This document shows positions 29,895 through 34,109 of a DNA stretch of 34,109 bases, piece by piece; position 1 is the first letter of the stretch; the number at the start of each line of letters is the position of its first letter. Position numbers and translations under genes: made by a program. The notes beneath the pieces are model-generated. The model saw only the letters and a list, made by a program, of their open reading frames with translations, did no database searches and was not told where the DNA came from. The DNA comes from Rhodoferax sp. GTDB taxonomy: Bacteria > Pseudomonadota > Gammaproteobacteria > Burkholderiales > Burkholderiaceae_C. Where the stretch lies: NCBI GenBank assembly GCA_021738345.1, contig JAIPCE010000017.1, forward strand, positions 1 through 34,109, written 5' to 3'.

Positions 29895-30509
29895 ATGAGT
29901 GAAACCCTTGTCGGCACCCCGCCGCTCGACTCCAGCAAACGCACGTGGTTGATAGCCTCCGGGTGTGTCGGTGCCGTAGGCGTTGGTGCGGCCGCCATCC
30001 CATTTGTCAGTACTTTTCAGCCTTCCGAGCGAGCCAAAGCGGCTGGTGCAGCGGTAGAAGTCGATATTGGTGCCCTGAATCCTGGCGAAAAGCTCACCGT
30101 GGAGTGGCGTGGCAAGCCGGTCTGGATCGTACGTCGCACCCCGGAGCAGTTGGCCGCGCTTGGCAAAGTGACAGACCAACTCGCAGACCCAGAGTCCAAG
30201 CGCAATCCTGCCGAGTTCACCCCGCCTTACGCACGCAACGAGGGACGTTCCATCAAGCCGGAGTTTTTTGTGGCTGTGGGCATTTGCACCCATCTGGGCT
30301 GCTCTCCCTCTGACAAATTCCAAACCGGGGCGCAACCTTCATTGCCGGACGATTGGCCTGGCGGTTTTCTGTGCCCTTGCCACGGGTCGACCTTTGACAT
30401 GGCGGGTCGGGTTTACAAGAACAAGCCTGCGCCCGACAACCTCGAAATTCCGCCCCACATGTACCTCTCTGACAGCAAGCTGCTGATCGGCGAAGACAAA
30501 AAAGCCTGA
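29895..30509 (+). CDS. petA: Ubiquinol-cytochrome c reductase, Rieske iron-sulfur subunit
   Basis: The 204-aa Rieske protein of the cytochrome bc1 complex takes the first electron from ubiquinol and gives it to cytochrome c1. The 2Fe-2S ligands are in CTHLGC (Cys131, His133, Cys136) and CPCHGS (Cys160, Cys162, His163), where the inner Cys136 and Cys162 would form the disulfide. The N-terminal anchor (about 17-38) follows SSKRTW, a twin-arginine-like signal with Lys in place of the first Arg. The ATG at 29895 has GAGG at 29885-29888. petB follows after 11 bases. The 5' region overlaps the pdxA end closely. Confidence 0.97.
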   Translation: MSETLVGTPPLDSSKRTWLIASGCVGAVGVGAAAIPFVSTFQPSERAKAAGAAVEVDIGALNPGEKLTVEWRGKPVWIVRRTPEQLAALGKVTDQLADPESKRNPAEFTPPYARNEGRSIKPEFFVAVGICTHLGCSPSDKFQTGAQPSLPDDWPGGFLCPCHGSTFDMAGRVYKNKPAPDNLEIPPHMYLSDSKLLIGEDKKA

Positions 30510-30520
30510 GGATTATCAAC

Positions 30521-31921
30521 ATGGCCGAATTCAAAGAAATTTCTCCAAACGCCCCTGCCGCTGCAAAGCTGCTGAATTGGGTGGATAACCGCTTCCCCTT
30601 GAGCAAGCTGTATAACGAGCACATGGGCGAGTATTACGCGCCCAAGAATTTCAACTTCTGGTACATCTTTGGCTCTTTGGCCATGTTGGTGTTGGTCATT
30701 CAGATCGTGACCGGCATCTTTTTGGTGATGCACTACAAACCCGACGCTGCGCTGGCTTTCGGCTCGGTCGAGTACATTATGCGTGATGTGCCCTGGGGTT
30801 GGCTCATTCGCTACATGCACTCCACTGGCGCATCAGCGTTCTTTGTGGTGGTGTATCTGCATATGTTCAGGGGTCTTCTGTATGGCAGTTATCGCAAGCC
30901 CCGTGAACTGATTTGGGTGTTTGGTTGCGCCATTTTCTTGTGCCTGATGGCCGAAGCCTTCATGGGTTATCTGCTTCCCTGGGGCCAGATGAGCTACTGG
31001 GGTGCCCAGGTGATTGTCAATCTGTTTGCAGCTGTGCCGTTCGTCGGCCCCGACCTCGCACTGCTCATTCGCGGCGACTATGTGGTGGGCGACGCCACCC
31101 TGAACCGCTTTTTCAGCTTCCACGTGATTGCAGTGCCCCTGGTGCTGCTGGGCCTGGTGGTCGCGCACATCATTGCGCTGCACGAAGTCGGTTCCAACAA
31201 CCCTGATGGCATTGAAATCAAAGCCACCAAAGGCCCCGATGGACATCCGCTCGATGGTATTCCGTTCCATCCCTACTACTCGGTGCACGACATTTTTGGC
31301 GTCAGCGTGTTTCTCATGGTGTTCTCCGCAGTGGTGTTTTTTGCCCCTGAGGCCGGAGGCTACTTCCTTGAGTACAACAACTTCATCCCGGCTGACCCAT
31401 TGCAAACCCCATTGCACATTGCTCCAGTCTGGTATTTCACTCCTTTTTACTCCATGCTTCGCGCTATCACCACCGAGATGCTGTATGTGCTGATTGCCTG
31501 CGTGGTGGGTGGTGCGGCGCTGGCGGTACTGAAGTTCAAATTACCAAGCATTTTCAAGGCGGTGATTGTAGTGAGTGCGGTTGCCGTGGTCGCCATGATG
31601 TTGTCAATTGACGCCAAGTTCTGGGGTGTTGTTGCCATGGGTGGAGCGGTCGTGATTTTGTTTTTCTTGCCTTGGCTTGACTACAGCCCGGTCAAGTCCA
31701 TTCGTTACCGTCCGGACTGGCACAAGTACCTGTATGGCGTTTTTGTCATAAATTTTGTCATTCTGGCCTATCTCGGAACCCAGCCGCCATCTCCCATCGG
31801 TGAGCGTGTATCGCAAGTTGGGACTCTCTTTTACTTTGGTTTCTTTCTGCTGATGCCTTGGTGGAGCAAGATAGGCGAACCCAAGAAGGTGCCTACCCGT
31901 GTCACCTTTGCTGCCCACTGA
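30521..31921 (+). CDS. petB: Ubiquinol-cytochrome c reductase, cytochrome b subunit
   Basis: The 466-aa membrane subunit carries the two b hemes. The ligand pairs are His100/His114 and His201/His216; the second pair has 14 residues between instead of 13. Other blocks are GYLLPWGQMSYWGAQVI, the Qo-site motif PVWY at 302-305 (in place of PEWY), and HEVGSNNPDG. Eight main hydrophobic helices are followed by an extra pair near 355-385 and a further one near 410-450, so it is the longer, unsplit bacterial form. ATG at 30521 is preceded by TGAGGA. petC begins 16 bases after the stop with its own ribosome binding site. Confidence 0.97.
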   Translation: MAEFKEISPNAPAAAKLLNWVDNRFPLSKLYNEHMGEYYAPKNFNFWYIFGSLAMLVLVIQIVTGIFLVMHYKPDAALAFGSVEYIMRDVPWGWLIRYMHSTGASAFFVVVYLHMFRGLLYGSYRKPRELIWVFGCAIFLCLMAEAFMGYLLPWGQMSYWGAQVIVNLFAAVPFVGPDLALLIRGDYVVGDATLNRFFSFHVIAVPLVLLGLVVAHIIALHEVGSNNPDGIEIKATKGPDGHPLDGIPFHPYYSVHDIFGVSVFLMVFSAVVFFAPEAGGYFLEYNNFIPADPLQTPLHIAPVWYFTPFYSMLRAITTEMLYVLIACVVGGAALAVLKFKLPSIFKAVIVVSAVAVVAMMLSIDAKFWGVVAMGGAVVILFFLPWLDYSPVKSIRYRPDWHKYLYGVFVINFVILAYLGTQPPSPIGERVSQVGTLFYFGFFLLMPWWSKIGEPKKVPTRVTFAAH

Positions 31922-31937
31922 GCCCGGAGTTACTGTT

Positions 31938-32696
31938 ATGAAAAAAGTACTGATAATCTTGCTCGCAGCGATGGGCTTCGTGGTTGGCGCCCATGCCGCA
32001 GGCGGTGGCATGGCCTGGGACAAGGCTCCTAACAAAACCAACGATCTGGCGGCTCTGCAAAACGGCGCCAAGATTTTTGTTAATTACTGTCTGAATTGTC
32101 ACTCCGCAGCCTTCATGCGTTACAACCGGCTCAAAGACATTGGCCTGACTGAGCAGCAAATCAAGGACAACTTGCTGTTTACCACCGAAAAAGTCGGCGA
32201 CACCATGAAGGCCGCCATTGATCCCAAACAGGCCAAAGAGTGGTTCGGCGCCAACCCGCCTGATTTGACGGTCATCGCTCGCTCACGTGCGGCGCAGGGC
32301 ATGGGCTCTGGTGCGGATTATCTTTACACCTACATGCGCACCTTTTATGTAGACGAAGCTAAGCCTACCGGTTGGAACAACCTCGTGTTCCCCAATGTGG
32401 GCATGCCCCACGCCCTGTGGCAGTTACAGGGCAAGCGCAGCCCGATTTTTGAAAAGGTCTCTGAGCATGGACACGAAGTGCAGGTTTTTAAGGGTTGGCA
32501 GCAACTGACGCCCGGTACCATGTCGGCAGAGCAGTACGACCAATCCATGGGTGACTTGGTCAGCTACCTGCAGTGGATGGCGGAGCCGGCTCAAAATACC
32601 CGGGTTCGCATTGGAGTTTGGGTGCTGTTGTTCTTGTCAATACTTACCTTTGTCACCTGGCGCCTCAACGCGGCGTACTGGAAAGACATCAAGTAG
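31938..32696 (+). CDS. petC: Ubiquinol-cytochrome c reductase, cytochrome c1 subunit
   Basis: The 252-aa protein has a Sec signal peptide ending GAHA (about residue 20), one heme-binding motif CLNCH (Cys51, Cys54, His55), a likely axial Met156 in FPNVGMPHALW, and a C-terminal anchor (about 224-244). It accepts electrons from the Rieske protein and reduces cytochrome c. I chose ATG at 31938 with GGAG at 31926-31929; the open frame extends upstream but overlaps petB. Two hairpins follow, the second being a strong terminator. Confidence 0.96.
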   Translation: MKKVLIILLAAMGFVVGAHAAGGGMAWDKAPNKTNDLAALQNGAKIFVNYCLNCHSAAFMRYNRLKDIGLTEQQIKDNLLFTTEKVGDTMKAAIDPKQAKEWFGANPPDLTVIARSRAAQGMGSGADYLYTYMRTFYVDEAKPTGWNNLVFPNVGMPHALWQLQGKRSPIFEKVSEHGHEVQVFKGWQQLTPGTMSAEQYDQSMGDLVSYLQWMAEPAQNTRVRIGVWVLLFLSILTFVTWRLNAAYWKDIK

Positions 32697-32710
32697 AGTG
32701 TGAGTGTGGA

Positions 32711-32742
32711 ATCAAGATGTGCCTTCGCAGGTGCATCTTGAT
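32711..32742 (+). promoter_or_regulatory. Hairpin after petC (mRNA 3' end structure)
   Basis: ATCAAGATG (32711-32719) and CATCTTGAT (32734-32742) form a 9-base stem around a 14-base loop. No T tract follows, so it is not a terminator on its own. It may protect the petC mRNA end ahead of the terminator that starts nine bases later. Confidence 0.5.
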
Positions 32743-32750
32743 CGTGTCAG

Positions 32751-32781
32751 AGTGGGTTTGCATCGGCAACCCACTTTTTTT
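32751..32781 (+). terminator. Rho-independent terminator of petABC
   Basis: AGTGGGTT (32751-32758) and AACCCACT (32768-32775) form a perfect 8-base stem around a 9-base loop, followed by seven T residues (32775-32781). This ends the petABC transcript, unless read-through continues to sspA, which begins 22 bases later. Confidence 0.88.
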
Positions 32782-32802
32782 CATTTTTAGGAGTCTCCCG
32801 CC

Positions 32803-33414
32803 ATGATGGTGCTGTATTCAGGAACAACCTGCCCCTTTTCCCACCGTTGTCGCTTTGTGCTGTTCGAAAAAGGCATGGACTTCGAGATACGTGATGTGGA
32901 CTTGTACAACAAGCCTGAGGACATCAGCGTCATGAACCCCTATGGCCAGGTTCCCATTTTAGTGGAGCGAGACCTGATTCTGTATGAATCCAACATCATC
33001 AACGAGTACATCGACGAGCGATTTCCCCATCCTCAGTTAATGCCTGGAGATCCGGTTGATCGGGCCAGAGTGCGTTTATTCTTGCTCAATTTTGAAAAAG
33101 AGCTGTTTGTACATGTGTCGACTCTAGAGGCCCGCAGCTCAAAGGGCAACGAAAAGGCTCTGGAGAAAGCGCGCGCGCATATTCGTGACCGCCTGACCCA
33201 ATTGGCACCGGTATTCCTCAAAAACAAGTTCATGCTGGGCGACAATTTTTCCATGCTCGATGTGGCTATTGCGCCGCTGCTGTGGCGTCTGGACTACTAT
33301 GGTATTGACCTTAGCAAGAACGCGGCCCCCTTGCTGAAGTATGCTGAGCGCATTTTTTCGCGTCCTGCCTATATTGAGGCATTGACTCCGTCTGAGAAGG
33401 TGATGCGAAAGTAA
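32803..33414 (+). CDS. sspA: Stringent starvation protein A (glutathione-transferase fold)
   Basis: The 203-aa SspA-type protein has an N-terminal thioredoxin-like domain (1-80) with TTCPFSHRCR at the active-site position, the cis-Pro loop QVPIL, and the glutathione-binding-like YESNIINEYIDERFPHP. An all-helical C-terminal domain follows. SspA binds RNA polymerase in starved cells and lacks ordinary transferase activity in E. coli. ATG at 32803 is preferred to ATG at 32806 because AGGAG (32789-32793) is nearer. Linkage to petABC and sspB is the usual order in betaproteobacteria. The gene could also be promoted from the short gap behind the terminator. Confidence 0.93.
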   Translation: MMVLYSGTTCPFSHRCRFVLFEKGMDFEIRDVDLYNKPEDISVMNPYGQVPILVERDLILYESNIINEYIDERFPHPQLMPGDPVDRARVRLFLLNFEKELFVHVSTLEARSSKGNEKALEKARAHIRDRLTQLAPVFLKNKFMLGDNFSMLDVAIAPLLWRLDYYGIDLSKNAAPLLKYAERIFSRPAYIEALTPSEKVMRK

Positions 33415-33429
33415 TCTGCGGAAACGAAG

Positions 33430-33900
33430 ATGATTGATGCTTCTGACTCGACCTCAACCAGGCCCTACCTGATACGCGCGCTCTATGAGTGGTGCACCGA
33501 CAATGGCTTTACGCCCTTTGTCGCGGTGCTGGTGGACGATACCGTACGTGTACCAAACGAGTATGTCAAAGACGGGGAAATTGTCTTGAATATCAGCTTT
33601 GACGCGACGAGTTCCTTGAAACTAGGCAACGATTTCATTGAATTCAAGGGCCGTTTTGGTGGCGTTGCGCGCGACATTTTGGTGCCAGTCAATCGCGTGT
33701 TAGCCATCTACGCCCGTGAAAATGGGCAAGGCATGGCGTTCCCGATGCTGGCCGCCACGGAAACCCATCCGGTCCATGTCGCGAGCACCGATACCAAACC
33801 CACCGTGCTCAGCAGTGTTGCCCGAAGCCCGGATTCCAGTGATCCAGAATTGCCGCGTCCCCCCGTTGGCGGCAAACCGTCTCTCACACGCATCAAGTAG
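33430..33900 (+). CDS. sspB: ClpXP specificity-enhancing factor SspB
   Basis: The 156-aa adaptor delivers ssrA-tagged proteins to ClpXP. The folded domain (about 8-110) contains TRPYLIRALYEWCTDNGFTP, VLNIS and a GRFGGVARDILVPV strand region typical of SspB. A flexible linker follows, with a C-terminal tail that ends in a short basic segment (PSLTRIK), the expected ClpX-docking peptide. It lies 15 bases after sspA, in the same order as in E. coli. The terminal inverted-repeat element begins 20 bases after the stop. Confidence 0.95.
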   Translation: MIDASDSTSTRPYLIRALYEWCTDNGFTPFVAVLVDDTVRVPNEYVKDGEIVLNISFDATSSLKLGNDFIEFKGRFGGVARDILVPVNRVLAIYARENGQGMAFPMLAATETHPVHVASTDTKPTVLSSVARSPDSSDPELPRPPVGGKPSLTRIK

Positions 33901-33919
33901 ATCAAGCGTGTTCACCTTC

Positions 33920-34104
33920 GGGTGCGATTCAAAGTGATTGTGCAATTCGGTTTTGCCCCCTCGCCCCAGCGGGGAGAGGGCTGGGGTGAGGGGCTGGCAC
34001 AGGTTCCAGACTTCCCTCAAGAATGCAAAACACCCACCCCTCTCCCTAACCCTCTCCCCGCTGGGGCGAGGGAATAAGATTCCACATCACTTTGAATCGC
34101 ACCC
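33920..34104. repeat. 185-bp nested inverted-repeat element
   Basis: Outer arms of 19 bases (33920-33938 and 34086-34104) are perfect inverted repeats that read GGGTGCGATTCAAAGTGAT outward. Inner arms of 23 bases (33958-33980 and 34050-34072) are also perfect and carry CCCTCGCCCCAGCGGGG. Further weak pairing continues toward the centre near 34012. The middle holds C/G-rich text of the CCCCTCACCCC/CCTCTCC kind, which I recall as a widespread intergenic repeat in proteobacteria. It contains no gene. It could be a small non-autonomous element, a bidirectional terminator behind sspB, or both. Confidence 0.8.
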
Positions 34105-34109
34105 TTCAC

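Overview
The window looks like the chromosomal core of a betaproteobacterium of the Burkholderiales, most likely a Comamonadaceae member such as the Rhodoferax/Polaromonas group. This is inferred from gene order (dgt / gltBD / mla / ABC-2 / ibaG / his / tat / htrA / nif3 / pdxA / petABC / sspAB), the moderate to high GC content, the short HisG form, and the beta/gamma-type cytochrome b. No rRNA, tRNA, CRISPR array, integrase or prophage gene was seen. No stretch longer than about 300 bases lacks a gene; the longest is the 262-base repeat-rich gap before gltB.

Layout. Positions 1-287 hold the 3' end of a dGTPase-like gene. Positions 338-3899 are a more variable block: an unrecognised 215-aa protein, a DUF1415 protein, a SAM methyltransferase (these three are translationally coupled), a REP-type double palindrome, a SlyB-like lipoprotein with a GGTTTT microsatellite in its leader, and a REP-associated tyrosine transposase (RAYT). 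An 88-bp near-perfect tandem duplication follows the RAYT and ends exactly at the predicted gltB promoter. Positions 4162-10371 encode both glutamate synthase subunits. Positions 10453-14385 encode the Mla phospholipid-transport system in the order mlaF-E-D-A-C-B. An ABC-2-type ATPase/permease pair and a BolA-family gene (ibaG) follow.

Positions 16354-23826 carry an almost complete histidine pathway (hisG, D, C, B, H, A, F, I, E). It is interrupted by a short degenerate REP-like palindrome (hisG/hisD) and by a small exported Rap1a/Tai-like protein (hisD/hisC). The same strand continues closely spaced through a DUF4870 membrane protein, a HIT protein and tatABC. An htrA/degS-like protease lies convergently on the minus strand. 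It is divergent from a small cysteine-cluster protein, followed by nif3 and pdxA, the cytochrome bc1 genes petABC, a strong terminator, and sspA-sspB. The window ends in a 185-bp nested inverted repeat.

How the genes relate. Glutamate synthase supplies the amino donor used by HisC, and the glutamine/glutamate pair also feeds HisH. The Mla genes and SlyB both concern the outer membrane. The Tat translocon is the expected route for the Rieske protein encoded 4 kb downstream. The window is mainly housekeeping DNA, and I did not find a convincing new multi-gene system. The most interesting signals are the RAYT/REP/tandem-repeat cluster next to gltB, the Rap1a-like insertion in the his operon, the microsatellite before slyB, and the terminal nested palindrome.
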